Origin: Methanobacterium sp. | GTDB lineage: Archaea > Methanobacteriota > Methanobacteria > Methanobacteriales > Methanobacteriaceae | Length of the DNA: 64,000 nucleotides | Assembly: GCF_016217785.1 (NCBI RefSeq) | Contig: NZ_JACRGA010000027.1 | Span: 192,085 to 256,084, forward strand | Direction: 5' to 3' | Shown here: piece by piece, positions 38,437 to 50,649 of the stretch | Layout of the letters: every line of letters starts with the position of its first letter | Position numbering within the stretch: position 1 is the stretch's first letter | Notes under the pieces: model-generated | What the model saw: only the letters and a program-made list of their open reading frames with translations | What the model was told of the DNA's origin: nothing | Databases searched by the model: none | Position numbers and translations under genes: made by a program

Positions 38437-38655
38437 TTAGACCATATTCATCAGGGGTTCTAACTTTTCTAAGTCCTCACATTCATCCATTGGAAGAATG
38501 TATTTCATATCTCCTTCAACTACAATCATGGCCACTGGAGATAGGGAATATGATTCTACGTGATTGTGTTTCCAGTGAAAAATCTTAACCAGGGGATAAA
38601 AAATCCTATTCTCTATTTTTACTGGTTTTCCAACTTTTATTTTTTCATTTTTCAT
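38437..38655 (-). CDS. Short GerW/YtfJ-like protein
   Basis: 72 aa. The segment YSLSPVAMIVVEGDMKYILPM matches the core of the GerW/YtfJ family and aligns with EPVAMVVVFKGQ...VKVLPL in the gene at 39344, but the flexible Gly-rich loop is shortened. It is a truncated paralogue of that protein. The ATG at 38655 is preferred over a TTG at 38667. It lies 12 nt downstream of the DUF2953 gene, so the three minus-strand genes at 38437-39796 look like one operon. Confidence 0.6.
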   Translation of the reverse strand: MKNEKIKVGKPVKIENRIFYPLVKIFHWKHNHVESYSLSPVAMIVVEGDMKYILPMDECEDLEKLEPLMNMV

Positions 38656-38667
38656 TTTTCCAACCAA

Positions 38668-39267
38668 TCAACGACGCATTTCCTGAATCATTTCTCGTAC
38701 TGGTTTTTTGGTGTATGCCCGTATGGCTTCTACCACTATCCAGATGAGCTTTAAATTTATAATCATCTGAAAATTACCATCTAAGACCCTTCTCTGGAAA
38801 TCTGGTGTTATAACAGCATCAATTCGCGTAAGAGCATTGAGCGGATAGGTGAATGACCAGATATATCCTGTGAAAAGGGCAGTGTCTGCCGGACTTTCCA
38901 TTCCCAATGTCAAATTAAGGGAAAACTTTTCCAGAGTCACTGATCTATAAAATGCAGTTATCAGCCGGTAAATATGCGGCCATGATTCTTTAAGTAATCT
39001 TAATATATTTAAAATACGTTTTAGGTCAAATTCATCCTTCTTATCTGTTTCTTCTTCATCTTCTTCCACTTTTTCCTCTTTATCCTTTTCATCTTCAGGT
39101 ATTTCCCTTGAAAAAATGCGTATACCTAAAAATCTGAGACTAAAAAGACCTTTAAGTTCAGATCCCTGTTTTTCTAGTTCTAAAGATAGCTTAAGTGGAA
39201 TCAAAAGAAAAGACAATAAAATAAGCACCAGAATAAGTATTATGATGCCTATTATAGTGTATATCAA
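38668..39267 (-). CDS. DUF2953-like protein
   Basis: A 199-aa protein anchored by one N-terminal helix (YTIIGIIILILVLILLSFLLIPL, residues 2-24). It then has KLSLELEKQGSELKGLFSLRFLGIRIFSRE, an acidic linker rich in Glu and Asp, and SLNLTLGMESPADTALFTGYIWS with ITPDFQR. This order is that of DUF2953, which in Bacillus-type genomes sits next to ytfJ (gerW), the same pairing as here. Function unknown; the pairing supports joint action at the membrane. Confidence 0.75.
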   Translation of the reverse strand: MIYTIIGIIILILVLILLSFLLIPLKLSLELEKQGSELKGLFSLRFLGIRIFSREIPEDEKDKEEKVEEDEEETDKKDEFDLKRILNILRLLKESWPHIYRLITAFYRSVTLEKFSLNLTLGMESPADTALFTGYIWSFTYPLNALTRIDAVITPDFQRRVLDGNFQMIINLKLIWIVVEAIRAYTKKPVREMIQEMRR

Positions 39268-39343
39268 ACTTAACCCGCTCTAAGGTTATTAAATGTTTAG
39301 GTTCAATTGGACAAATTTTAAATTTCTTTGAATTTATCCATTT

Positions 39344-39796
<453 letters not shown>

Positions 39797-39924
39797 GTCA
39801 CCCCTACATTTTTGTTATTGTATATCTTATTGTTATTTTAGGCATATACATTTTTCTTAAATATTATTATAATTTTAGGGAGTGGACTTTGGATAAATTT
39901 TTATTTGGCATTCCATGGAAAAGG

Positions 39925-39932
39925 TTTATATA
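39925..39932 (+). promoter_or_regulatory. Box A promoter of the tRNA pair
   Basis: TTTATATA preceded by a purine-rich BRE-like AAAAGG, about 26 nt upstream of the tRNA-Val 5' end. Confidence 0.7.
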
Positions 39933-39950
39933 GTATAGGACAATAATGTT

Positions 39951-40030
<80 letters not shown>

Positions 40031-40031
40031 C

Positions 40032-40108
<77 letters not shown>

Positions 40109-40344
40109 CCCCTTACTTATTATTTTAGCTTTTTTGAAATGCCTTTATTATTTACGGTATAATTTATGGTTTATTTTTTAGATCTAAAACTAATTTTCTA
40201 AGATTTACATGAATTCCATTAATTTGTAAACTAAATATGTGGTTTTTGCCAATTCTAAGGATAAAGATGTTCAGGATAAGTTAAAAGCCACCCATAATAC
40301 GGCAAACAGTCCTTCTTCTGTAATTCAAATTAATTAACTTATAT

Positions 40345-40530
40345 CTAAATTATTCCAGTGTGTTTACGCACGGCAACAGCTACTAAACCACCGGTTCCAG
40401 TTAATATTCCATATATGACTGATCCTCCTATTAAAATGGCTAACCAGGGGAGAATTCCCATATAAGCCAGAATAAATCCTCCAGGAATGATTGAAATAAC
40501 TACGGCTATACAAATCCCTACAAGAGCCCC
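40345..40530 (-). pseudogene. 5'-truncated small membrane protein gene
   Basis: On the minus strand a frame without a start codon encodes two hydrophobic segments: GALVGICIAVVISIIPGGFILAYMG and LPWLAILIGGSVIYGILTGTGGLVAVAV, then RKHTGII and a stop. The Gly-rich pattern resembles the small methanobacterial membrane proteins annotated as DUF5518. A TAG lies directly upstream in frame, so the N-terminus is missing. The rest of the 600-bp gap (40107-40707) holds nothing recognisable. Confidence 0.55.
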
Positions 40531-40707
40531 CTAAAAATTAAAGCCTCTGAAATTAATAACTATTTTAATAAATAACATTCATCAAGAGAAAATCATTTCA
40601 TCAAAGATTTAATGGCAATATGACTGGATACATGTTAACGAATTATAATAAAACTAAAATGATAACAAATAAAATTATCGAAAAACCTAACGAATTATCT
40701 GAATAAA

Positions 40708-41040
40708 TTAAACGAATAATCCCAGTATAACTATTGAAACTAAAATGAACGTCACCCCGGCAAATATTCCTAGGGGTTTAATTGATTCATTACGCGTAGT
40801 CCCGGATACTTCTTTGGCCGGGATTAATATTTGACCACATGCACTGCAAAAAGCAGTGCTAATTGTATTTACATTACCACAGTCTTTACAGATGACTTTA
40901 GGGGATTGGAATTCAAATTCATCCCCCTCTCCCACCATATAGAGTTTACCCCCACACTGGCATGAATCGAAGTCAGTAGAGGACTCTCCATCCGCCAATT
41001 GGTAGTATCCGCCGCAAATTTCACAGACTAAATAGTTCAT
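40708..41040 (-). CDS. Zinc-ribbon protein with C-terminal membrane anchor
   Basis: 110 aa with two zinc-ribbon knuckle sets: CEICGGYYQL...CQCGG (6-31) and CKDCGNVNTISTAFCSACGQ (52-71). A single C-terminal helix (IFAGVTFILVSIVILGLFV) anchors it in the membrane. Many archaeal genomes have such proteins of unknown function. It is monocistronic. Confidence 0.8.
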   Translation of the reverse strand: MNYLVCEICGGYYQLADGESSTDFDSCQCGGKLYMVGEGDEFEFQSPKVICKDCGNVNTISTAFCSACGQILIPAKEVSGTTRNESIKPLGIFAGVTFILVSIVILGLFV

Positions 41041-41268
41041 ACTATCTTTTTTTTGTCTGTTTATAGGGCTATATATGGTTTACCATGGGATTAAAAAGAG
41101 GTTTTATTATAAATAAGAAGAATCCGATGACAAGAATGTAATTAAAAGGAAAAATAGTAATTAAATTTACATTAATCTACAATGATGAGGATAATCATCT
41201 GCTTAAATTAAATTCATAAATCGGTAGAATAATGGTCCCAGTAGATAATAGTCAGTACATTCAACATC

Positions 41269-42546
41269 TTACTTGGAGATTTTTCCTTTTAAATATGTGC
41301 TCAGGGAATGGGTTATCTCTACATCAAGAAAAGCTCCCGGAAGGGCTTCTTCCACTACCACAGTTTTATAGGAGTTGGTGCGGCCTATATATCCCCCTTT
41401 ACTTCCTTTATCGGTGATCAGTATTTTTTGATGGGTGTCCCTGAGTTTTCGATTATTAGCGGTGGCAATATCTACTTTAAGATCGTTTAACTGCCGGGAA
41501 CGCTTTTTCATGGTTTGGTGATCAATCTCAGGAAGTAATGATGACCTGGTGCCAGGGCGGTGATGATATTTGGAGATATGTAGAAAATCAGGGTATATCT
41601 CCTGAATTACGTCAAGAGTGTCCTGGAAAGCATCATCATCCTCGGTGGGGTATCCTACAATGACATCTGTTGCCAGGGATAGTTCTGGTATTTCTGTCCG
41701 GAAATGGTTTACTATATCCAAGTATTCTTCCACAGTGTGCCCACGATTCATATCAGAGAGAATCTGATTACTCCCACTCTGCAAGGGGAGATGGAGGAAA
41801 TTATAGACTTTTTCATTTTTAAAAGAAGTTATAATGGCTTCCAGATCGTCTTCGATGTTTTTGGGGTGCATCATTCCTACTCGTATGAGAAAATCACCTT
41901 CAATAGAAGTTATTTGATTTATAAGATCAGACAGGTTTTCCCCGGTGTCTTTTCCATAGGCAGCAGTATCCTGGGCTGTGAGCTGGATTTCCACACACCC
42001 ATCAGCCACTGCCTGCTCTGCTTCGGCTCTTAAAAGAGATACAGGATAACTCTGTAATCTTCCCCGTGCAAATCTGGTGCAGCAGTAACTGCATTTACCC
42101 AGACATCCCTCACAAATCTGGAGAATGTGCACCAGTGGATTAGAACGCTTCCGTGGAAGGCAGGTTTTAACATCATCCCCATGACCTGTTTCCCTCACCA
42201 GATGACCATTCATAACTGCTTCGACCACTTCTGGAGCTGAATTTATCCTACGAGCCCCGATCCATCCTGCTTGTGGTGCCAGTTTTTTCAGTTTTTCTGG
42301 ATCAATATCCACCATGCAGCCGGCAATGAGCAATTTCTTCTGTGGAAACTGAGCTTGCATTTTACCAATACGATTGGTTATTTTCTGTTCAGTGGGTTGT
42401 TTGACGTAACAGGTGTTTATGATAATAACATCCGCCTCTTCAGGGGATTTTACAATTTTCCCACCAGTTTCTTCCAGTAAACCAGCCATTATCTGGGAGT
42501 CTGCCTGGTTGAAGGTGCAACCAAATGTTTCCATATAGATTTTCAT
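41269..42546 (-). CDS. tRNA t6A37 methylthiotransferase (e-MtaB, CDKAL1-like)
   Basis: Radical SAM methylthiotransferase that converts t6A to ms2t6A at tRNA position 37, stabilising ANN decoding. Order of parts: N-terminal MTTase domain with METFGCTFNQADSQIM and NTCYVK, the radical SAM motif CEGCLGKCSYCCTR (about 143-156), LPLQSGSNQILSDMNRGHT and DVIVGYPTEDD, then a TRAM-like tail starting near 360. The 425-aa length and CEGCLGKCSYC form match the archaeal/eukaryotic e-MtaB subgroup rather than MiaB. Monocistronic. Confidence 0.92.
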   Translation of the reverse strand: MKIYMETFGCTFNQADSQIMAGLLEETGGKIVKSPEEADVIIINTCYVKQPTEQKITNRIGKMQAQFPQKKLLIAGCMVDIDPEKLKKLAPQAGWIGARRINSAPEVVEAVMNGHLVRETGHGDDVKTCLPRKRSNPLVHILQICEGCLGKCSYCCTRFARGRLQSYPVSLLRAEAEQAVADGCVEIQLTAQDTAAYGKDTGENLSDLINQITSIEGDFLIRVGMMHPKNIEDDLEAIITSFKNEKVYNFLHLPLQSGSNQILSDMNRGHTVEEYLDIVNHFRTEIPELSLATDVIVGYPTEDDDAFQDTLDVIQEIYPDFLHISKYHHRPGTRSSLLPEIDHQTMKKRSRQLNDLKVDIATANNRKLRDTHQKILITDKGSKGGYIGRTNSYKTVVVEEALPGAFLDVEITHSLSTYLKGKISK

Positions 42547-42745
42547 GTTAATCAGGATTTTATAATAATGTTTCTAATTAGATATTTTTGATATAAATTT
42601 GATTATATTAGATAAGATTATTTGTTGTTTTGATAAGGTATTGGAATTATCTATGCAAGTGAAGGGGTTTATGATGGAGAGATCATTATGAAATATATTT
42701 AAAAAATAGGAGTTAAGATAACTGAAAATTAGGTTTTTTAGGTTT

Positions 42746-42785
42746 TTAGGTTTGATTTCATTAATTCTTTAGGTTTGATTTCATT
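42746..42785. repeat. 17-bp repeat overlapping the pcm stop codon
   Basis: TTAGGTTTGATTTCATT occurs at 42746-42762 and 42769-42785. The second copy overlaps the first base of the pcm stop codon; the first is a downstream duplicate. Confidence 0.7.
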
Positions 42786-43462
42786 TAATCTTCAGGCCAG
42801 CCATGTCTGCCGATCATTGGAACGAAAACAACTCCTCCCAGATTAATGGTCTGATAATCATCATCGGCAATTCGCTGGACAGATACCAGTTCCTGAAAGT
42901 AATCAGACCCCATGGGTATAATCAGTTTTCCACCAATTTTCAGCTGTTCTTTAAGGGGTTCTGGAATTTTAGGGGCGCTGGCTGTTCCATAAATCCGATC
43001 AAAAGGGGCTTTATCAGGATATCCTGTGGTTCCATCGCCTTCTATCACCGTTACAACATCAGAGTAGCCAGTTTTCTTCAGGTTGTCTCTGGCTTTTTCT
43101 GCCAGGGCGGTAATTCGTTCTATGGTGTAGACATGGCCTTTTTTGCCCACTATTTCACCTACCACCGCAGCATTATATCCCCAACCAGTTCCAATTTCCA
43201 GAATATTCATTCCTTCTTGTAATTCTAACTTTTCGGCGATAATTGCCACCATATGTGGAGCAGAAATGGTCTGACCATTCCCAATGGGAAATGGACGATC
43301 TAGGTATGCATAAGAACTGTTCTCAGGGGGCATAAATTTCTCCCGAGGAATCTTAAGCATGGCCTTTTTTACATTTTTAGTCCTTATGTATCCCTGGTTA
43401 AAGAGTCTTTCCACCAGATTTTCTCTTTCAGCCTTCATATAAACCACTTTAAAAATTCTCAT
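42785..43462 (-). CDS. pcm: Protein-L-isoaspartate O-methyltransferase
   Basis: Repairs isoaspartyl residues in damaged proteins using SAM. Landmarks: REKFMPPENSSYAYLDRPFPIGNGQTISAPHMVA (the PCMT signature), ILEIGTGWGYNAAVV (SAM motif I, about 79-93), VIEGDGTTGYPDKAPFDRI (motif II) and GGKLIIPMG (motif III). Length (225 aa) is normal. The AGGATTTT before the ATG at 43462 supports that start; an internal Met at 43438 is the alternative. A degenerate 25-bp tandem array lies immediately upstream. Confidence 0.93.
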   Translation of the reverse strand: MRIFKVVYMKAERENLVERLFNQGYIRTKNVKKAMLKIPREKFMPPENSSYAYLDRPFPIGNGQTISAPHMVAIIAEKLELQEGMNILEIGTGWGYNAAVVGEIVGKKGHVYTIERITALAEKARDNLKKTGYSDVVTVIEGDGTTGYPDKAPFDRIYGTASAPKIPEPLKEQLKIGGKLIIPMGSDYFQELVSVQRIADDDYQTINLGGVVFVPMIGRHGWPED

Positions 43463-43512
43463 AAAATCCTGGTTTTCAAACAGGATAAATGAACTTAAGA
43501 TTATTTTGGTGA

Positions 43513-43661
43513 ATCGATTAATATGGAATTTGCCATTGATTAATGCTGAAGATTTGCTGAAACTGATTAATACTAAAGATGTGGTAATTGATTAATGCTG
43601 AAGACTAGGGAATTGATTAATGCTGAAGACTAGGGGATTGATTAATGCTGAAGACTAGGGG
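43513..43661. repeat. Tandem array of a ~25-bp unit upstream of pcm
   Basis: Six units of 22-27 bp: starts at 43513, 43535, 43562, 43587, 43612 and 43637. The last three (25 bp each, ATTGATTAATGCTGAAGACTAGG core) are almost identical, the earlier ones progressively diverged. This is a head-to-tail array decaying toward pcm. There are no spacers, so it is not CRISPR. Confidence 0.85.
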
Positions 43662-43703
43662 ATTGGTTATTAGAGAAATTTGGGGCATATTATTATCCTT
43701 AGA

Positions 43704-44336
<633 letters not shown>

Positions 44337-44533
44337 CTTTCCTCGCTATCAAAATAAGTTAAAGAATAATTGTAAAAGATTATGAAAATTTTATGTATTT
44401 TAAATATTATAAATATGAATTATTCTGATTAAGAATTGATGGATTAAACCATTATTATAATATTAATTTAGTAGTTAAAATATTAATAGGGATAAAAATT
44501 ATGGAAATATAAATCTATGCGAATTTTATTTAA

Positions 44534-45043
44534 TTAAACTTCATCAGGATGGTTTTTCTTTTTTTCGTGTAAATAATGTTTAACCAAACCCCCATCCTGG
44601 AGTATTCCCAGCATGAAATCATGGAAGGGTTGTATACTGCAACTTTTTCCAGTGGTTAGGTTTTGGATCATTCCCTCTGCCAGATCAATTCGAAGTTCAT
44701 CTCCTTTATCTGCATCTATATCCGCCACTATGACTGGTAAACCCACATTTATAGCGTTACGATAAAATATACGCGCAAAAGACTTAGCTACAATCGCATC
44801 CACACCAGCGTGTTTTAAAGCTACTGGAGCCTGTTCCCTGGAGGATCCGCAGCCAAAATTCCAACCAGCCACGATAATGTCACCTTTTTTCACATTTTTG
44901 GCGAATTCAGGGTCCTCTCCTTCCATGACATGACTTGCCAGCTCGTCTAAACTGAAAGTCCTTAAGTATCGTCCGGGTATTATTACATCAGTGTCTATAC
45001 TATCCCTGAACTTCCAAACTTTACCTTTTATTTCCTCTTTCAT
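44534..45043 (-). CDS. Isopropylmalate/homoaconitate dehydratase small subunit
   Basis: Swivel domain of aconitase-type isomerases: DTDVIIPGRYLRTF, AGWNFGCGSSREQAPVALKHAGVDAIVAKSFARIFYRNAINVGLPVI. It pairs with an Fe-S large subunit encoded elsewhere. In methanogens the two small-subunit paralogues are LeuD (leucine path) and HacB (homoaconitase for coenzyme B). The YLRTF loop (substrate-specifying YLR) is compatible with the methanogen HacB type, but the specificity cannot be settled here, so no symbol is given. Confidence 0.85.
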   Translation of the reverse strand: MKEEIKGKVWKFRDSIDTDVIIPGRYLRTFSLDELASHVMEGEDPEFAKNVKKGDIIVAGWNFGCGSSREQAPVALKHAGVDAIVAKSFARIFYRNAINVGLPVIVADIDADKGDELRIDLAEGMIQNLTTGKSCSIQPFHDFMLGILQDGGLVKHYLHEKKKNHPDEV

Positions 45044-45097
45044 AGTACCATTAGAATGATTTTTTTAATTAAATGACTCAGGATGATTTCTATATTT

Positions 45098-45200
45098 AAT
45101 AATTGGATTATAGTGGATTTTAGTAAATTTATTATTTATAATTGGATTATAGTGGATTTTAGTAAATTTATATTTTATAATTGGATTTTAGTAATTGATT
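45098..45200. repeat. ~33-bp direct repeat, two full copies and one partial
   Basis: ATAATTGGATTATAGTGGAT followed by TTTAGTAAATTTA occurs near 45098-45131 and again near 45138-45170, with a partial third copy (ATAATTGGATTTTAGTAA) near 45177. It lies between the aconitase-type subunit and beta-RFAP synthase genes. Confidence 0.8.
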
Positions 45201-45258
45201 TTTCAAACCAGAAACTCAGTTGATTAAACCGCAGAATCACTAATTTTTAAGTATGCCT

Positions 45259-46242
45259 TTACCTGACAGCACCATTATTTTGAGCCCTGGTTTCAATGAT
45301 ATTGCCACCTACATCTGCAAGTGCATCATTAGCTGCACTTACTATACTCTGAGGACTGTCAGTAACTGCATAGATGGTAGGTCCAAATGAACTCATACCC
45401 ACCCCCGGGGCACCAGCATCCCGAAGAAACTGCATTATCTCCCCTATAACTGGTTTTTGCAGCCTGTTCTCGATTTTTTTAAATCCAATATTCTGTATGC
45501 TGTTAACCGCTTCTCCAAAACCTTCCAGGTCTTTTTCTAAGACAGCAGGCATCATCTTCATTAAGAGAAGATGTGAAAGTCGCTGGACTTCCTCTAAGGG
45601 TATGGGGCAGTATTTCTGGAAGATATTAACCTCTTTTTCTCCGGAAACATTCTTTTCAACATGAGGAATAACCAGAACCACCTTCCAGTCCTTTGGGAAA
45701 TCGTACCGGGCAATAATTGGTGGAGGTGATGCTTCTGAAGCAGATGAAGGTAAAAAGTCAGGTTTCTCCCCATGATGGTGGCCTCCATCGATTATAAAAC
45801 CACCTTCATCAAAGGATGCTACACCTATACCCGATGTGCCTCCACGACCAACGATATTAGCAATTTGAGGTACACTTATTTCGCGATTATCCAAGTCAGA
45901 AAGGAGTTTACCCACAGCCAGAGATAGTTGAGTGCCAGAACCCAAACCAGAATGGGATGGATATGTTTCATGAATAGTGAAACTATACCCTCCTTCTAAA
46001 TGAAGGTATTCTATCATTCGATGGGCAGAATTTCTTATTTTATCCTCATAATCATTTATAACATTAACCGGTATGTTCTGGCGGTTTTTAAATTCTACTG
46101 CAATTTCACTACCCTTCTGGTTCATTTCCAGAACCAGTCGGGGTTTTTCCAGTGTAAGGCCCACCCCACCATCTATTCGACCCAGTGAACCGTTGAGATC
46201 GATCAGGGTTAGATGGAGCCTTGAGGGAGTTTTAATTATCAA
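45259..46242 (-). CDS. mptG: Beta-ribofuranosylaminobenzene 5'-phosphate synthase
   Basis: First committed step of methanopterin side-chain synthesis: p-hydroxybenzoate or p-aminobenzoate plus PRPP gives the beta-RFA-phosphate with loss of CO2 and diphosphate. It has the GHMP-kinase-like fold: MIIKTPSRLHLTLIDLNGSLGRIDGGVGLTL, the glycine loop YPSHSGLGSGTQLSLAVG (about 90-107), GGTSGIGVASFDEGGFIIDGGHHHG, and a final GAPGVGMSSFGPTIY. Length 327 aa fits the family. It appears to start at a TTG (46242) with no strong RBS. The neighbouring tes gene ends 82 nt before it on the same strand. Confidence 0.92.
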   Translation of the reverse strand: MIIKTPSRLHLTLIDLNGSLGRIDGGVGLTLEKPRLVLEMNQKGSEIAVEFKNRQNIPVNVINDYEDKIRNSAHRMIEYLHLEGGYSFTIHETYPSHSGLGSGTQLSLAVGKLLSDLDNREISVPQIANIVGRGGTSGIGVASFDEGGFIIDGGHHHGEKPDFLPSSASEASPPPIIARYDFPKDWKVVLVIPHVEKNVSGEKEVNIFQKYCPIPLEEVQRLSHLLLMKMMPAVLEKDLEGFGEAVNSIQNIGFKKIENRLQKPVIGEIMQFLRDAGAPGVGMSSFGPTIYAVTDSPQSIVSAANDALADVGGNIIETRAQNNGAVR

Positions 46243-46323
46243 TTCTGATACCAGTTTTATTTTATTGAGTGATTAAAGAACTCTATTATAGGGGTTTAGA
46301 GAACTTCTAGTGTTTTTGCAAAC

Positions 46324-47802
<1,479 letters not shown>

Positions 47803-47895
47803 CTCACCTATATATTATTGAATTTTGGGTTATAAGTCAACTATCATCCTTAACAAACATTGAGGATTTCAACTAGCATATAGTATTTATGGTTA

Positions 47896-48526
<631 letters not shown>

Positions 48527-48810
48527 TTGGATGTTTTATACTGTTTAATAGTGATATATGGATTGCTCATTATACATACTGATATTGATTGAATTTAAAT
48601 AAATACCAGCAAATAATTCCATCCCAAACTATCCCCCCCTTCTTTTTTAATAATTTTTTTTAATATGAATGGTTCTAATGTATAAATTTTTTCTATTAAA
48701 ATGATTTTTTAAATTTTTATGGAATTTTTTTAATGATTTCAATCATGGTTTAATAATTTAAATCATGTCCTCACTATTAATCAGTTTTTTCAATTTTTTA
48801 ATCTTTTTTT

Positions 48811-49494
48811 TTAATTTGAAGCCGTTATAACTTTGAAACTGGCACTGAAGAGTTGGTAGGTCATCTGTGCTGCTTCCAGTTGGGTGTTCCACTCTGGAAT
48901 CTCATAGACAAAAACAGGATATCCTGCATTGGTCAGAGGCCGGTCAATCTGAGATATGGAACTGCTCTTCTCACGGGTGCTGGATGAACCAGGATAATAA
49001 TTAAATTGGGGGAGTAACTGATGAACTGCTTCACCCAGTGTAATTGATTTGGTATCATGGGTGGGGGTGGCTATGTAATATCCTTCACCGTAACCTTGTT
49101 CATGGTCATGGGCAATGATTACCAGCTGGTAATCTGATTTTTTAATATCTGGAATGGCATACTGTTCAACCAGGTCCTGGCCATTACTCCGACCAACATC
49201 AAAGTCATCTGGCTGGTCAGTTACCGTCACATGATAATCAACTATCTCCACATTATTCAGAATGGCATAGAGTTTCACCACTTGGGGAACCAGGTTGGTG
49301 GAGAGATTCTCCCGAGGATGCATGCCCGTCACCACGGCAATTTTTACAGTAGAATTACCATAATGAGAATAAACCTCTTTAGTGACGTATCCTTGTTGAT
49401 TAGAGCCTAAAATAGAGTGCTGACTCGAGTTAGCAAATAAAAAAACTCCCACTAACCCCAGTATTATAATCACAATTATTAAACTCTTTTTCAT
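48811..49494 (-). CDS. Membrane-anchored M14-like zinc-peptidase fold protein
   Basis: A 227-aa exported protein with one N-terminal hydrophobic helix (KSLIIVIIILGLVGVFLFA), probably a signal anchor. The extracytoplasmic part has VVTGMHPREN near 57-62, where HPRE matches the H-x-x-E zinc pair of M14 carboxypeptidases and related deacylases, then LVIIAHDHEQGYG, a possible third His, and FVYEIPEWN late, where M14 enzymes have the catalytic Glu. A wall- or peptide-directed hydrolase is plausible but the family was not named from sequence. The gene is isolated. Confidence 0.6.
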   Translation of the reverse strand: MKKSLIIVIIILGLVGVFLFANSSQHSILGSNQQGYVTKEVYSHYGNSTVKIAVVTGMHPRENLSTNLVPQVVKLYAILNNVEIVDYHVTVTDQPDDFDVGRSNGQDLVEQYAIPDIKKSDYQLVIIAHDHEQGYGEGYYIATPTHDTKSITLGEAVHQLLPQFNYYPGSSSTREKSSSISQIDRPLTNAGYPVFVYEIPEWNTQLEAAQMTYQLFSASFKVITASN

Positions 49495-49550
49495 AGAATT
49501 ATAATCTCCTAATGAATATTTTACTATTTATCCCATGATTTTTTTCTATA

Positions 49551-50594
49551 TTATAAATCCCGAGATTTAGATCTTGTTTCCAGGAACTTCTCCATGAGAA
49601 GAGCGGTTCCCACCGCAGGGGCCACCACACAATCCTCCCGGGTGAGGATTTCCTCCATGGTCCTAACCTCCAGGCCCAGGAGTTCTGCGGCTTTACATCC
49701 TATGATGCTCATTCCCAAACCTGTTGCAATTACCAGCTCTATATTTTCCCTTTCACTGACTTCTTTAAGGGCTTCAGCCACTTTTTCTGTCTGTTTCTGG
49801 TAGATGAACCGTGCTATTTTCACAACATCATCCTGACTCAGTAAATCCATATCCCCACATACCACCCGTGATAATCTTAAAAGTGAAGCCTCACGAGAGT
49901 TATTCTCACCATCAGGGGTTTCGGAAGTGTAATCTTCAGGGGTGATGTTTCCCAGAACCAAGTGAACATCGGCAGTTACTGCGAAAAGTTCCGATGCTGT
50001 GCGTACCCATTCATCTTTTAAGGGTACTTTATCCACCAGGGTTGCAACGTTAGTGCGGAGGGTGCCGGTGTATACTAATTCACCGGTTGCAAGCCTTTCA
50101 AGATCTGATCTTCCCTTAGCACATTCCATACCATTTTTAATGGGAATGATATCGGTGGTGGTGCTTCCGGTGTCTATAAATATGCAATCAGGGGCCATGT
50201 GAGCTGCTATTGGTGCTGTGGCGATCCAGTTAGCTGCAGCCAACTCCTGTGGACTTTTTCGAACTGAATCATAATTCATCATACCATTAAGACCCACAAA
50301 TGCAACTGGCAGGTTGAATGATTCCATGACTCTGGCTGAAATATCCAGCACCCCCTCACTCTTGTTCTGGTAGCTATCAGCAAGTTCGGCAGTCATGGAA
50401 ACACCAACTGCGTCGATTTCATCAATATCAGTGCCTAAAAGTTCCAGGAGGGTGGCTGATAGTTCATCCTTTTTGATCCACATGGGAAGATAAGAAAACT
50501 CAGTCCTTATATCTATAATATTTCCATTCTCATCAAATTCAACCACAGCCAGGTCTGTGTTTGCTCCGCCAATATCAAAACCTGCAATTTTCAA
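49551..50594 (-). CDS. mfnF: Methanofuran biosynthesis enzyme MfnF
   Basis: A 347-aa protein of the hydantoinase-like "H4MPT-linked C1 transfer" family, now assigned as MfnF. It couples aminomethylfuran methyl diphosphate to gamma-glutamyltyramine to make the methanofuran core. Family marks: GFDIGGANTDLAVV (residues 4-17), VGVSMTAELADSY (about 63), IDTGSTTTDIIPI and GTLRTNV, ending with AVGTALLME. It starts at TTG (50594), preceded by AAAGGTG, which is itself a duplicate of sequence at the end of mfnD. The gene follows mfnD by 35 nt, and MfnD makes its substrate. Confidence 0.88.
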   Translation of the reverse strand: MKIAGFDIGGANTDLAVVEFDENGNIIDIRTEFSYLPMWIKKDELSATLLELLGTDIDEIDAVGVSMTAELADSYQNKSEGVLDISARVMESFNLPVAFVGLNGMMNYDSVRKSPQELAAANWIATAPIAAHMAPDCIFIDTGSTTTDIIPIKNGMECAKGRSDLERLATGELVYTGTLRTNVATLVDKVPLKDEWVRTASELFAVTADVHLVLGNITPEDYTSETPDGENNSREASLLRLSRVVCGDMDLLSQDDVVKIARFIYQKQTEKVAEALKEVSERENIELVIATGLGMSIIGCKAAELLGLEVRTMEEILTREDCVVAPAVGTALLMEKFLETRSKSRDL

Positions 50595-50649
50595 TTAATC
50601 ACCTTTAAATAAAGAGAATTTCCCATTTATCAATTAATCACCTTTAAAT
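50591..50649. repeat. 20-bp repeat copying the mfnD end to make the mfnF ribosome-binding site
   Basis: TCAATTAATCACCTTTAAAT occurs at 50591-50610 and 50630-50649. On the minus strand the upstream copy encodes the last residues and stop of mfnD (LKVIN-stop); the downstream copy contains AAAGGTG and the TTG start of mfnF. Confidence 0.85.

Noticed and set aside
43513..43661. Repeat array that could be mistaken for CRISPR
   Set aside because: The units are contiguous with no unique spacers and no cas genes are nearby.
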